Positions 8,462 through 18,549 are shown, numbered from the stretch's first letter. The stretch: 42,861 bases of DNA from Pseudomonas cerasi (GCF_900074915.1 NZ_LT222313.1:58485-101345), one strand, 5' to 3'. Numbers and translations: made by a program. The notes: generated by a model not told the origin, from the letters alone.

Positions 8462-8624
8462 CGTGGTGAATGACGGCGGTGATGGCGAATCCGCCTGGCC
8501 CTTCTCTCATCGAAACGCTTACGCAAGAAGCGTCGGGAAACATGTCGTTCAGATACGTTGTCTGGCAGCAACTACAAAGATCGACATCACCGAAAGGATC
8601 GATATCGAAGGAAAAGTCGGTATC
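8442..8624 (-). pseudogene. 3' part of a 93-codon gene split by IS21 copy A
   Basis: The 58 C-terminal codons (DFSFDIDPFGDVDLCSCC ... AVIHHDEEPPC) end in a stop at 8442. Removing the IS and one copy of its 6-bp target duplication joins this piece in frame with the 5' piece at 10587-10691, giving an uninterrupted 93-residue protein. The family is not recognised. A CSCC cluster and an acidic C-terminus are visible. Confidence 0.65.
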
Positions 8625-8672
8625 TGTCAACGCCAACTAAAAAGTGACCCCCTTCCGTGCTAAATCGCCAAC

Positions 8673-10501
<1,829 letters not shown>

Positions 10502-10586
10502 ATTGGCAGCTCAAAGCCGCCAGTTTTACCCAGGGGGGTCAATTCTAGGTTGGCGTTAGGGGGTCATTTTTACAGTGGCGGTGACA

Positions 10587-10691
10587 GGTATCGGGCACGA
10601 AGGTGGTATGCCCGGCGCGTTGGAGACGGGTCTGCTTTGCCTTGGCTTTTGCCCGGCTCGCCCGTTTACGTTTTTTTGTCTCTGACGCCAT
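10587..10691 (-). pseudogene. 5' part of the 93-codon gene split by IS21 copy A
   Basis: The 35 N-terminal codons are strongly basic (MASETKKRKRASRAKAKAKQ ... TTFVPDT). They run into the IS at the duplicated target GATACC (minus strand). They join in frame with the fragment at 8442-8618. The start at 10691 is the first ATG; no convincing ribosome binding site is visible. Confidence 0.6.
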
Positions 10692-10761
10692 GTGTAAGCC
10701 TGTGCTGAGGAGGTATCGACTCGATTTCGGCTATGATAACCGATTTCAAAATCCCACAATT

Positions 10762-10787
10762 TGCAGCCGCAGGCTGCCCAGTTCGTT
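10762..10787. repeat. IS801-terminus-like hairpin
   Basis: TTGCAGCCGCAGGCTGCCC followed by GTTCG is shared with the distal end of IS801 copy 2 (about 36730-36753). The core GCAGCC-GCA-GGCTGC forms a hairpin, as expected for a terIS. It may be the detached terminus of IS801 copy 1 or another fragment. Confidence 0.35.
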
Positions 10788-10854
10788 GAGCGATCCTCTT
10801 TCGGACAGACGCTTAGGTTCGGCTCATGGAGAAAGAAGGCCAATAGCTACTATC

Positions 10855-10892
10855 CTTAAGTCGGTTCGCTGTTCCATTGCTCCCCGGACCCC
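10855..10892 (+). repeat. Tn3-family 38-bp terminal repeat, class B (B1)
   Basis: Exactly 38 bases, beginning CTTAAG and ending CCCC, so the reverse complement starts GGGG and ends TTAAG as Tn3-family ends do. The core GTTCCATTGCTCCCCGGACC is shared with the repeat at 26663-26700. The outer (GGGG) end faces right. Confidence 0.6.
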
Positions 10893-10953
10893 TAAAACAG
10901 TAAGACGTTGAAAACGTATTGTTATATTGCTACAAAACTGACCGCAAACGATA

Positions 10954-11028
10954 GCTAATGTACGATTTTGTCCGAATTCTGCGGGCTCCCCTTAAGTGCA
11001 CTTTCTGTTCCGTTACTCCCCACACCCC
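10954..11028 (+). repeat. Abutting Tn3-type ends: class A (A1) then class B (B2)
   Basis: 10954-10991 is a class A repeat (core TCCGAATTCTGCGGGCTCCC, two or three mismatches at the inner end). Its last C is the first base of a class B repeat at 10991-11028 (CTTAAG ... CACACCCC). Both have their outer end on the right. The MCP gene's 3' end lies 35 bases beyond. Two ends sharing one base suggests successive insertion or a recombination joint. Confidence 0.65.
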
Positions 11029-11062
11029 GTGACAGACATTTCGGCAGTTTGTGCCGGTCTGA

Positions 11063-13093
11063 TCAGACAACCAGCTTGAAACGTGCGACGACATTGCGCA
11101 TGTCGCTCGCAACCCGTGCCAGTTCGTCGGCGGTCACTGCGTTGTTGTCGATACCCAGCATCAAGGTCCCGGAGCTGTTGCGAATTTCCATGACGTTACG
11201 GTTGATGTCTTCGGAAACCGCATGCTGCTGTACGGCAGCGCTGGCGATCTGGGTGTTCATTTCGACGATACGCTCGACACCCTCGCTGATGCTCGACAGG
11301 CTGCCGGATGCTTCGCTGGCCGCACTAATGCACGCTTGAGCCTTGTGCTGCCCTGCCTGCATTTGCTGCACGGCAGCGTCGGTCGCGCTTTGCAGCTGTT
11401 GAATGATGCTGCGGATCTCTTCAGTAGACGCCTGAGTACGCGATGCCAGCGTGCGGACTTCGTCAGCCACGACCGCAAAACCACGACCCTGCTCGCCGGC
11501 ACGTGCCGCCTCGATGGCCGCGTTGAGCGCCAGCAGATTGGTCTGATCGGCAATAGTGCTGATCACCTGAATGACGCCGCCAATCGACTGGCTGTGCAAG
11601 GCTAGCGCCTGAACCTTCTGGGCACTGACTTCCACTTCATCGGCCAGGGCCTGAATCGTTGTGTGGGCCTGATGCATGATGCGCAGCCCATTACGCGAAG
11701 CGGTATTGGCCTCGTCAGCAGCCGATGCTGCGCCTTCAGTGTTCTGCGCCACATCGGCGACGCTCGCAGTCATCTCGTTGATAGCGGTGGCCACCTGTTC
11801 GGTTTCGGCCTGCTGCGCGTTCATCGATTGCTTGGCCAGACCAATGGACGTGCCCAGTCGCGCCGCCACGTCAGACAGTTCATACGAGGTACGATCCATG
11901 TGCGAGATGGAGCTTGAAAATGCTTCTGCCATCAGGTTCAGGCCATTACCGATATCGGCCACTTCATCCTTGCTGACCACCTGCACTCTGGCACTCAGAT
12001 CACCGTCGGCCAGTCGACGGGTAACACCCAACAGGCTGTCGATGGCGATGCGCAAGGCGCGATAGATGCTGCTGAACGCATAGAGCAGCAACAAACCCAC
12101 AATCACGCACATGGCGATCATCATCTGGCGTAGCTGGAGCAACGAGGTGTAGCGGGAATCCAATCGGTCCTGCAGTGCAACCTGGATTTCGTCTTGTGCC
12201 TTATAAAGGGCAGCGACCGCAACGTTACCCTGAGCACCGAGCGCCTGACCTCTTTGCGCCGAGTAGTCCGTGCCTTTGACATAGGCTTGCAACTCATTGC
12301 GGAAACTGTCCATTGCCGTGGTGGCCGTGGCGATCGGATCATTGATGCGGTTGGCCAGTTCTGGAGAGCGTCGTTTGAGCAAACGAACGCTCTGCTCAAG
12401 CTCGCCACGGAACAGCAACTCGAGCCTCAACAGGCTGTCGAGCGAACCGCGCATCGAGGCGGTCAGGCCCTGTCCTGTGCTAATGCCCGCAGTGATACCT
12501 CGGACCTGACCGGCCACGTTGATTTCCCTGGGCATACGAATGGTACTCAGGTCGATCAGAAACAGCGTCGCAGGATCATCGTCCAGCACCAGACCAGAGG
12601 TGGCCGATACGTAGTAGATAAAGTTGAGCGTCTGCGCCAGTTGCTCGTTCCACTGAGCAAACAAATCGTCCGGCGACAGGCCCGGTTTGACACCTTCCAT
12701 CAGTGAGCGCGCACTTTCGCGAAGGCGCTGCACGCGATTCTCTGTTTCCAGCTCAGGGCCCTTGCGAGCATCCATATCGGAAAGATTATTGAAGGCCGTT
12801 TCAAGCTGGTTGCGGTTATTGGCAAGGTCTTGAGCAGCAGACGCATCACCTGACAACAGACGGTTGGTGTGCGCGCGCTGGAGCATGGAAAGCCGCAGAA
12901 TAGGCGTGACGGTAAGCAGGTATTCGCGACCGACACGCTCTTGCTCGACGCTATCGATTCTTGAATTCAGGTTGCTGAACACCCTCATACCGAGAATGAC
13001 CAGTGGAATAACGATAATTACGGCTAAAACGGCAAATTTGGCAGGGAAGCGCAGGCGGTTGGTAAGGCTGATACCAGGCGAAAGAATGTTCAT
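11063..13093 (-). CDS. Methyl-accepting chemotaxis protein
   Basis: A transmembrane chemoreceptor that controls CheA. Residue counts are from the ATG at 13093, which follows GAGAAAAG. Membrane helix 1 is at about 18-38, a helical periplasmic ligand domain of about 280 residues follows, helix 2 is at about 326-342 ([13 protein letters not shown]), then HAMP ([15 protein letters not shown]), and then the signalling hairpin with the tip [20 protein letters not shown]. The length of 676 residues is complete. No CheR-binding pentapeptide is seen at the C-terminus (ARFKLVV). The gene lies between Tn3-type ends at 10991-11028 and 13766-13803, suggesting it travels as a cassette. Ligand unknown. Confidence 0.85.
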   Translation of the reverse strand: MNILSPGISLTNRLRFPAKFAVLAVIIVIPLVILGMRVFSNLNSRIDSVEQERVGREYLLTVTPILRLSMLQRAHTNRLLSGDASAAQDLANNRNQLETAFNNLSDMDARKGPELETENRVQRLRESARSLMEGVKPGLSPDDLFAQWNEQLAQTLNFIYYVSATSGLVLDDDPATLFLIDLSTIRMPREINVAGQVRGITAGISTGQGLTASMRGSLDSLLRLELLFRGELEQSVRLLKRRSPELANRINDPIATATTAMDSFRNELQAYVKGTDYSAQRGQALGAQGNVAVAALYKAQDEIQVALQDRLDSRYTSLLQLRQMMIAMCVIVGLLLLYAFSSIYRALRIAIDSLLGVTRRLADGDLSARVQVVSKDEVADIGNGLNLMAEAFSSSISHMDRTSYELSDVAARLGTSIGLAKQSMNAQQAETEQVATAINEMTASVADVAQNTEGAASAADEANTASRNGLRIMHQAHTTIQALADEVEVSAQKVQALALHSQSIGGVIQVISTIADQTNLLALNAAIEAARAGEQGRGFAVVADEVRTLASRTQASTEEIRSIIQQLQSATDAAVQQMQAGQHKAQACISAASEASGSLSSISEGVERIVEMNTQIASAAVQQHAVSEDINRNVMEIRNSSGTLMLGIDNNAVTADELARVASDMRNVVARFKLVV

Positions 13094-13325
13094 GTCTTTT
13101 CTCGTTTTAATTGAAGGTGCCTGATCAGGCTCAAGAAACACCCTTCTTTGCAGGTGCAGGTCAGTTTTGCGATGCCAAAACAGCTCATCTACATGAATAG
13201 ATGGCTCTATGGCATCACTAATGGCAAGTCATCATTGAGAAGTTCAATGACGGCCATAAGCTGAATATAGACCTATCGGCAATGCCACGCAGAACGTGAG
13301 CCTGAGAAGGGGTCGTTTCCGGCTG

Positions 13326-13475
13326 GGGCGTGCAGGCCCTCGTGCCGCTTGGGCTGTATCCGAAAGAAGTACACCCTTGCCAGACGTCAGGCGAACCACA
13401 CGCCCTGCGTCAGAGTAGAGCCGCCTTCTGCATTTCCTGACGGTTCGGCGTCAACACCAGAGGTCATGACTGATC
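13326..13475 (+). repeat. Fragment homologous to the interior of the 243-bp miniature element
   Basis: About 120 bases align with the interior of 25682-25924. Shared blocks include CAGGCCCTCGTGC, GAAGTACACC, GTCAGGC and ATTTCCTGACGG followed by CGTCAAC. There is no class A end on the left side here, so this is a partial copy. The rest of 13094-13765 shows no supported gene. Confidence 0.6.
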
Positions 13476-13765
13476 ACCTTGTAAGGCGTTAGGGCGAGGA
13501 TCATGAGCGGATAAAAGGATCAATGTGCACTGCCGTCGTTGATGTGAAGCGGGTTGGACCTGCGTGAGGGATACCTGAAAAATCGTATGGGAAATTCAGT
13601 CCCGATTAGCGAACGAGGCCCTCACGTGCGTCTTTCATCAGGGTCCGAGCGATCAGCTCAAGATGACCGTTTGTAGTACCGCAGTCCTTCACCTTCTTTC
13701 CGTCGATCCGGCACATGCAGCGGAGTCAAACAGAAACTATTGGGCTTGTGCTCAATGGGGAAGCC

Positions 13766-13803
13766 CTTGTAGTACGATTTTTTCCGGATTCTGCGTGCTC
13801 CCC
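13766..13803 (+). repeat. Tn3-type 38-bp end, class A (A2)
   Basis: Starts CTTGTAGTACGATTTTTTCC and ends GTGCTCCCC, with the outer end on the right. It matches the consensus at 15956 and 17430 with a few changes. It lies 12 bases from an hrp box that points toward it. Confidence 0.65.
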
Positions 13804-13815
13804 AAATGCACCTCT

Positions 13816-13844
13816 TTCGTGGGCGCATAGGCTCCAACGGTTCC
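13816..13844 (-). promoter_or_regulatory. Orphan hrp box (HrpL promoter)
   Basis: On the minus strand: GGAACC, 16 bases, CCACGAA, a full match to the hrp box consensus. About 65 bases around it (13807-13870) are nearly identical to the promoter of the phytase-like effector (17142-17205). Here the downstream side runs within 12 bases into Tn3-type end A2 and no effector gene follows. Confidence 0.8.
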
Positions 13845-13891
13845 AACTGGCAGTGAGACCCCGTGACGGAAATTTCGGCATTTTGTGCCGG

Positions 13892-13966
13892 TCTGATCAG
13901 CCAACCAGCTTGAAACGTGCGACGACATTGCGCATGTCGTTGGCAATCCGAGCCAGCGGCTACTGA
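13892..13966 (-). pseudogene. 3' stub of a chemoreceptor gene
   Basis: About 75 bases nearly identical to the 3' end of the MCP gene at 11063 (reads [13 protein letters not shown] then stop), including some 30 bases beyond the stop. The homology ends at 13966, where another mobile fragment begins. Confidence 0.7.
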
Positions 13967-14015
13967 TAGTCGCAATTAATGCGAGCCCGCGGGTTTTCGA
14001 TTGCAAGCCGCTACA
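13967..14015 (+). repeat. End fragment of the TGTAGCGGCT miniature element (Z)
   Basis: GTTTTCGATTGCAAGCCGCT followed by ACA matches the right end of the element at 29836-30329, and GTCGCAATTAAT matches its subterminal repeat. Internal parts are deleted. Confidence 0.55.
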
Positions 14016-14026
14016 TCTAACCACTT

Positions 14027-14064
14027 CTTAAGTGCGTTTACGGTTCCGTTGCTCCCCAAACCCC
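14027..14064 (+). repeat. Tn3-type 38-bp end, class B (B3)
   Basis: Begins CTTAAGTGCG and ends GCTCCCCAAACCCC; exactly 38 bases, outer end on the right. It is 15 bases from the stop of the DUF3616 gene, mirroring the B2-MCP arrangement. Confidence 0.6.
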
Positions 14065-14079
14065 GATTTCGCCAAGTCT

Positions 14080-15165
14080 TTAAAGCTGATTTGGCGTAAA
14101 CAAGTCCGCTTCTACATCTGTGTCACCAAGCTTGCGACGCTGCGCGGCAACGTCGTAAACAATCAACAGCTCATCACCGGCCTGTTCTCCGGTGCCAAAG
14201 ATGCACATGCCCTCGGCATGATCGACGCCTTGCCCGAAAGGCACCTCCATCACGATCTCCAATTGGTCCGAGAAAATCACGCTTTCTTCTTCGGCAAAGT
14301 CACCGTGCCAGCGAAAGACTTTTACCGGACCGTCCAGCTCCATTGTCGGCCCCGCCAGAATCAGCAGGTCGTCACCAGAGATGCACAGGTCACGCACACC
14401 CAGGCCATTCAGCTCGAAGAAGTGTTTACGGTATCTGCGCCCATCTGGACCAATCTTCTTGAGCACCAGCGTATCAGTCGAGTCCTTGCTCAGTTCGGGC
14501 TCGATCTCAAACACGATGGCCCAACCGCGGAGTACCGGACCACGCAACCCTAACAACAGGCGCGAGCCGATGACTACCAGCCCTTCGATGTCAAAACCAT
14601 TGTCCTTACTCGGGATCAGCAGAAAGTCTTTCAGTTGATCGTCTTTTGCAATTTCCTTGATCAAGTCATTGCCGAATTCGTTACCGTTTAGCTGTGCTGC
14701 TGTTCTAGCATCGGTATCCACCTTTTTGGTAAGTACATGGCTGTCGCCCTCCTGAACCACCGGGATGCGGGCCAACAAATAACGATTGCCATCCGCCTCT
14801 ACCGTCGATAGCTGCTTGATGTTCTTCTGCGAGGAATCGTCGGCTTTGGCCTTCTTGCGTTTCAGGCTATGTGAGCCGGCCAGCCAGAGGTAACCCGTGC
14901 CGTGATCATAGGCCAGCCCCTCGATATCGATCTCCGCATCCGACTTTGGTAGAGGTAACTTTAAATACTTGATTAGTGAAAATGATCGGTGCTCATCACA
15001 TATCACCTCGCCTCGCGCAGCATTTCTAACGGTCAGCCGTTCAAGGCTCGTGGTTTCATCGTTGGCGATCCAGAGCGTGGTACCAATCCGTTGAACTGCC
15101 GAAATGCCATCGCGCAATGAGGCAAGCGCTGGATCAAAACGCAGTAGCGCAGTACGTTTACGCAT
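14080..15165 (-). CDS. DUF3616 domain protein
   Basis: A 361-residue protein without signal peptide or membrane segments. The repeated beta-strand pattern with DIEGLAYDHGTGYLWLAGS, NGFDIEGLVVIGSRLLLGLRGP, LGVRDLCISGDDLLILAGP and HAEGMCIFG is characteristic of DUF3616, probably a beta-propeller-like fold. No catalytic role is established for the family. The ATG at 15165 has an AAGGAG site at good spacing. It is transcribed alone toward class B end B3 and appears to be a cargo gene between Tn3-type ends. Confidence 0.7.
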   Translation of the reverse strand: MRKRTALLRFDPALASLRDGISAVQRIGTTLWIANDETTSLERLTVRNAARGEVICDEHRSFSLIKYLKLPLPKSDAEIDIEGLAYDHGTGYLWLAGSHSLKRKKAKADDSSQKNIKQLSTVEADGNRYLLARIPVVQEGDSHVLTKKVDTDARTAAQLNGNEFGNDLIKEIAKDDQLKDFLLIPSKDNGFDIEGLVVIGSRLLLGLRGPVLRGWAIVFEIEPELSKDSTDTLVLKKIGPDGRRYRKHFFELNGLGVRDLCISGDDLLILAGPTMELDGPVKVFRWHGDFAEEESVIFSDQLEIVMEVPFGQGVDHAEGMCIFGTGEQAGDELLIVYDVAAQRRKLGDTDVEADLFTPNQL

Positions 15166-15315
15166 GAGTATGCTCCTTTCAGATAAAGTTGACAGGGTGA
15201 CAAGCCGACATGCTGCGCTGCGGGGGCGTAGACCCCGGCCAGCCGCGCTGTCTCCGTAATGCTACACCCACCGCTTCAGAGGGCAATGCCCCGGTCCATG
15301 CATAGGAAAATTGCG

Positions 15316-15537
15316 ATGACTGCAAAAAGTGCCGAGCGCGATGTGGCTATCTCAGAGCTTGCCAACCATTTGGAGCGTGATCTAATGCCTTGTCCAGCAG
15401 GGCGTACCGCACTGCTGACGTGGATAGAAAAAAAGCTGGCTCACATAGCGCTCAATCCTGTACCCACAGCCGCTGATGCTACGTGGTTGATCGAAAGCGC
15501 TTATATCCAATGGGCCGCTGCACAGCCAAAGGGCTAA
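15316..15537 (+). CDS. Small hypothetical protein
   Basis: A 73-residue soluble protein (MTAKSAERDVAISELANHLE ... IQWAAAQPKG). The ATG at 15316 is preferred because AGGA lies 9 bases upstream; an in-frame upstream extension to 15259 has no such site. It is divergent from the DUF3616 gene. The stop is two bases before the miniature element at 15539. No family recognised. Confidence 0.5.
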   Translation: MTAKSAERDVAISELANHLERDLMPCPAGRTALLTWIEKKLAHIALNPVPTAADATWLIESAYIQWAAAQPKG

Positions 15538-15538
15538 G

Positions 15539-15955
15539 TGTAGGGGCTTGCAATCGAAAACAGCCGTGCTCGCATTCAGTCGCATCGACTTGGATTCCAT
15601 CGTTTCCGGCTCACATTAGCTGCAACTGAACCAGCACCGGCTAGCACGTCCATCAATCGAGGGTTTTTTGGACAAAAACCGCGCTCTAGGCGCAGGCATG
15701 GTAGGGCTGGGGTTACCGAGTCCAGCAAATCCGTACATATTTCAATGTCCAGAAAAGGCGTATTACCACGAGTTTCTGCACGCACAATCAGTTGCAAAAA
15801 GCGTGAGCCGAGCAACCTGCAATTTGAGCTGGTCGCAAATATCGTGAGCTGGGATGCAGTTAATCTGAGCCAACTGCACCGGATACACGCAAATAATCTG
15901 AGCCTAAAAAGGCGCTGAATGCGAGCACGCGTGTTTTCAAACGCGAGCCGCTACA
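15539..15955 (-). mobile_element. IR-bounded miniature element, copy Y (417 bp)
   Basis: Begins TGTAGGGGCTTGCAATCG and ends ACGCGAGCCGCTACA, imperfect inverted repeats. Inside are several copies of a GGCTCA-GATTAACTGC-like motif in both orientations, resembling the multiple terminal repeats of IS21-family elements. It is the reverse-complement relative of copy X (29836-30329) with about 77 bases deleted between two GCATTCAG-like repeats. A short internal frame (ETRGNTPFLDIEICTDLLDS) is shared with X. No transposase is present, so it is probably mobilised in trans. Confidence 0.6.
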
Positions 15956-15993
15956 CTTAGCGTACGATTTTTTCCGAATTCTGCGGCCTCCCC
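15956..15993 (+). repeat. Tn3-type 38-bp end, class A (A3)
   Basis: Perfect start CTTAGCGTACGATTTTTTCC, ending CTCCCC; outer end on the right. It abuts miniature element Y directly (15955/15956). A partial class-B-like sequence in the opposite direction (GGGG, then GGGAGCAATGGAACAG) lies at 16009-16030. Confidence 0.75.
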
Positions 15994-16100
15994 GTTTTCG
16001 GCTGATTTGGGGCTGGGAGCAATGGAACAGACCCCATTCTCGGGTTCTGGCTGACAACCAACTTATAGGAGCACGGCATTAGCATAATGCTTAGCGTAAG

Positions 16101-17119
16101 TCAGTCAGCGTTGTTGAGAGGGGTGTTCGGGTCAGCGAGCCATTCTGACCATGAGCGGGCCGCTCCTTTCGGGTTTTGCTTGGCGTATTCGTAAAACAGC
16201 GAAATGAATTCCAAGCGGTCATTGCGCAGGTTGGCGCGGCCTTCGTGGGTGACATCCTTGTTGAAATCCAGCGCGCGACCTGGATTGAACGCGAGTTGGC
16301 GTTCTATCAGGTCATGGAACGATACGTGGTGAGCGTTCTTGAGCATGTCGTGCATGGCGATGAAGATGCCTGTGCGGCCTTGCCCGACACCGCAATGGAT
16401 ATGTACCCGACCGTGCTCGGGTAACGCGCGCTCCATGGCTAGGAATAGGTCAATGTCTTCCGAACGCGGGCCCATGTGGTCGGTCACCATCAAACGCAGG
16501 TAATCCGCACCAGCGGACTTCACCAAGTCTTCTTCACTGGAGATATCCGGGTTCTTCAACACTACCTTACGAGGGTTCTCCAGCCCGTGTTTGGCATCCT
16601 TGCGATGAATGATCTCGACTGCTGGCTGCTGCTTGAGCGCAGCGATGCGAGATTGCTCATCGGCGATGACGGCATTGCGACTTTTACCCACGTTCGCCCA
16701 ATTGTTGCCCAGTCGCCAAGTACATGGATAGCCCCCAACGATCGCGTGAGATTCTTCTCGTACATCCAATACCACGACGGGGCTTTCGGGGTGGCATGCA
16801 AGCGTTGCACTTGCTCCAAACTGGCGATACTGGCACTGCCGGAAATGTGCAGCGTGTCCCAGCCTTTTTGATTGAGGTGAGGGGGAAGAATAAAACTGTC
16901 CGAAGAACGGAAATTTTCCAGTTCGCCTGGTGTGCGGTCATAGAGGAACACGGGTTCACCGGTCGGCCGCTCCGGTGTAGTCAGCGCTTGTTTGAATTTC
17001 GTAACCGCGTGTCGATAGGCTTCGGGAGTCAACTGCGCATAGGCAGGCTCGAGATCGCTGGCTGAACCCCCTCTCGACAAAGGTATGACGCCTCGGGAAG
17101 TAATGACATGATTCTGCAT
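16101..17119 (-). pseudogene. PTP-like phytase type III effector (XopH/AvrBs1.1-like), frameshifted
   Basis: Two overlapping frames together read as one protein of about 339 residues. The first (17119 to about 16780) gives MQNHVITSRGVIPLSRGG ... LENFRSSDSFILPPHL ... RLHATPKAP. The second (from about 16778) gives VVVLDVREESHAIVGGYPCT ... NNWANVGKS ... HIHCGVGQGRTGIF. The break is a single missing base in CCCCGTCGTGG; adding one G restores APVVVLDVREES. The HCx5R P-loop and the FRSSD and REESH motifs are those of protein-tyrosine-phosphatase-like inositol polyphosphatases, which include the Xanthomonas effector XopH. An hrp box sits 31 bases upstream and AGGATCC precedes the ATG. Effector identity is inferred from promoter and homology; the frameshift should abolish activity. 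Confidence 0.75.
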
Positions 17120-17149
17120 GAATTGGATCCTATGAACAAACGCACCTCT

Positions 17150-17178
17150 TTCGTGGGCGCATAGGCTCCAACGGTTCC
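17150..17178 (-). promoter_or_regulatory. hrp box of the phytase-like effector
   Basis: On the minus strand GGAACC (17173-17178), 16 bases, then CCACGAA (17150-17156). Exact consensus and normal spacing for HrpL sigma factor. The effector ATG is at 17119. Confidence 0.85.
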
Positions 17179-17429
17179 AACTGGCAGTGAGAACCCCGTG
17201 ACGGGGGTATAAGCCGGAATCGCCGAAAATTCCGTCGGAAAACGTCTGAGGCTTGGTTTCCGGCTGGTTCTTCTACCCGACATGGTTTTACGTACACGTT
17301 TTACCCATGGAAAGGTGCCATCTTCTCGCTTGGCGCGGCTGCATCGGAAATCAACTGTTTGGCGTCAATCCGCACCAGTACTGGCTTCCCGCCCATGACG
17401 GAAATTTCTGGGATTCCGGCTTACAACCC

Positions 17430-17467
17430 CTTACCGTACGATTTTTTCCGAATTCTGCGGGCTCCCC
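17430..17467 (+). repeat. Tn3-type 38-bp end, class A (A4), inserted in rulB
   Basis: Starts CTTACCGTACGATTTTTTCC and ends GCGGGCTCCCC. The next base starts rulB homology in frame (YPTNDVR). The inner end has C where the consensus has G. The interval 17179-17429 holds no supported gene. Confidence 0.8.
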
Positions 17468-17800
17468 TACCCCACTAACGATGTGCGGCTGATGACTCAG
17501 TACGCGACCGAGGCGGTTTCGCGGATTTTTCGACCAGGCTTCAGGTACAGCAAAGCGGAAGTGCTGCTGATGGATATTTGTCAGCCAGGCGAGTTTACCG
17601 ATGACCTGTTCGCTGCCAGTCAGCCGATGAGCTCAGATCGGCTGATGGCTGCGTTGGACATGATCAACGGCAAGTGGGGACGTGGGACACTGCGTACAGG
17701 GTCAGTACCAGTCGTTCCAGATTGGGGAATGCGGCGTGAGCAAATGAGCCAGAGCTACACGACGCGGCTTGATCAGCTCTGGGTTGTAAAGGCTAAGTGA
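17468..17800 (+). pseudogene. rulB: rulB/umuC 3' fragment (error-prone DNA polymerase V subunit)
   Basis: Encodes only the C-terminal 110 residues of a UmuC-like Y-family polymerase: YPTNDVRLMTQYATEAVSRI, then FRPGFRYSKAEVLLMDICQP, with the little-finger domain and the terminal MSQSYTTRLDQLWVVKAK. The catalytic palm and fingers are absent. Homology begins at the exact outer end of Tn3-type repeat A4. rulB on P. syringae plasmids is a known insertion target. Matching rulA and 5' rulB remnants lie at 25925-26336, but in an order that a single insertion cannot explain. Confidence 0.8.
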
Positions 17801-17842
17801 CCAAGTCAATCCGGTGTTCGTTCACGGTTATTCTGTTCCATT

Positions 17843-17876
17843 GATCCCCTGACCCTAAAATTTGGGTCAGGGGATC
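17843..17876. terminator. Perfect 13-bp inverted repeat between converging genes
   Basis: GATCCCCTGACCC at 17843-17855 and its complement at 17864-17876, with loop TAAAATTT. It lies between the rulB fragment stop and the antitoxin stop (it overlaps the last antitoxin codons), so it may terminate both directions. The left arm with the preceding GTTCCATT also resembles a class B Tn3 end. Confidence 0.55.
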
Positions 17877-18159
17877 AGTGCATTCGAGCTGTCATATCCA
17901 CGCCCAGGGCTCTCATTACCGTCAACATGGTTTTTAAGGTTGGATTGCCCTTGCTACTGAACGACCGATAAAGCTGCTCTCGAGACAGACCTGTCTCGCG
18001 CGCAAGCTCGGTCATCCCTTTGGCCCTTGCGACAACCCCCATAGCCTTCGCGATGTACTCCGCATCCCCCGTCTCAAAGGCATCAGAGATAAAAATCGCG
18101 ATTGCTTCAGGACCGTCAAGGGCTGCTGCTGGGTCGTAATCGAAAATTTGTTCTTTCAT
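17875..18159 (-). CDS. HigA-like antitoxin (addiction module antidote)
   Basis: A 94-residue Xre/HigA-type protein: MKEQIFDYDPAAALDGPEAI, then helix-turn-helix TELARETGLSREQLYRSFS and the family ending LKTMLTVMRALGVDM. It neutralises the toxin encoded just upstream and probably represses the operon. The ATG at 18159 overlaps the toxin stop as ATGA, which decides the start over an ATG four codons earlier. The order toxin-antitoxin is the usual one for this HigBA-like group. Confidence 0.8.
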   Translation of the reverse strand: MKEQIFDYDPAAALDGPEAIAIFISDAFETGDAEYIAKAMGVVARAKGMTELARETGLSREQLYRSFSSKGNPTLKTMLTVMRALGVDMTARMH

Positions 18160-18464
18160 TCTTGCCACCATTGATCAGCCAGTTTCTTGGCTGTTTCGAT
18201 ATCTCGGGATTGGCTGCTCTTGTCACCACCGCACAGCAGCAAGATCAGTTCATCGCCTCGCTGCTGGAAATAAACACGGTAACCAGGGCCAACGTGTATC
18301 CGTAGCTCACTAACGCCCTGTCCTACTGGAGAGACATCACCCATCAGGCCATTTGCAACTCTAAAAATACGAGCGGCAATTGCAGCTTTGGCCTTCTGGT
18401 CTTTAAGCCTGCGTTCCCAAGCCATATAGGTAGAGGTCTGTTTTATCGTCGTCATGGATGGCAT
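18156..18464 (-). CDS. RelE/HigB-superfamily toxin
   Basis: A protein of about 100 residues of the phage-derived Gp49-like/HigB group, the predicted ribosome-dependent mRNA interferase of the module. Visible motifs are YMAWERRLKDQKAKAAIAAR, SELRIHVGPGYRVYFQQRGD and LILLLCGGDKSSQSRDI, followed by the family C-terminal helix. Two in-frame ATG codons (18464 and 18455) are possible starts. The gene is intact and coupled to the antitoxin by a 4-base overlap. Confidence 0.8.
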   Translation of the reverse strand: MPSMTTIKQTSTYMAWERRLKDQKAKAAIAARIFRVANGLMGDVSPVGQGVSELRIHVGPGYRVYFQQRGDELILLLCGGDKSSQSRDIETAKKLADQWWQE

Positions 18465-18500
18465 TGTAGTTTATTGACGACACTAAAGCGAGTCGTTCGA

Positions 18501-18549
18501 TAGGCGAATTGAGCCTAAATAATGTTGCAATATAGGCGCAATGCGCCTA
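18501..18549. promoter_or_regulatory. Pair of 17-bp palindromic operators
   Basis: TAGGC-N7-GCCTA at 18501-18517 and TAGGCGC-AAT-GCGCCTA at 18533-18549 have the same arms and length, with centres 32 bp apart (about three helical turns). They lie between the toxin-antitoxin operon and the divergent gene at 18626, so they are probably bound by the HigA-like antitoxin or by a regulator of the divergent gene. Confidence 0.55.

Noticed and set aside
7505..8473. 322-codon plus-strand frame opposite the IS801 transposase (and its twin at 35695-36666)
   Set aside because: Antisense to a recognised transposase, low-complexity composition, no family; shadow frame.
12194..12706. 170-codon plus-strand frame opposite the MCP gene
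   Set aside because: Antisense shadow of a complete chemoreceptor gene.
13658..13975. Minus-strand 105-codon frame downstream of the orphan hrp box as an effector
   Set aside because: It starts upstream of the hrp box and reads through a Tn3-type end; no homology or ribosome site.
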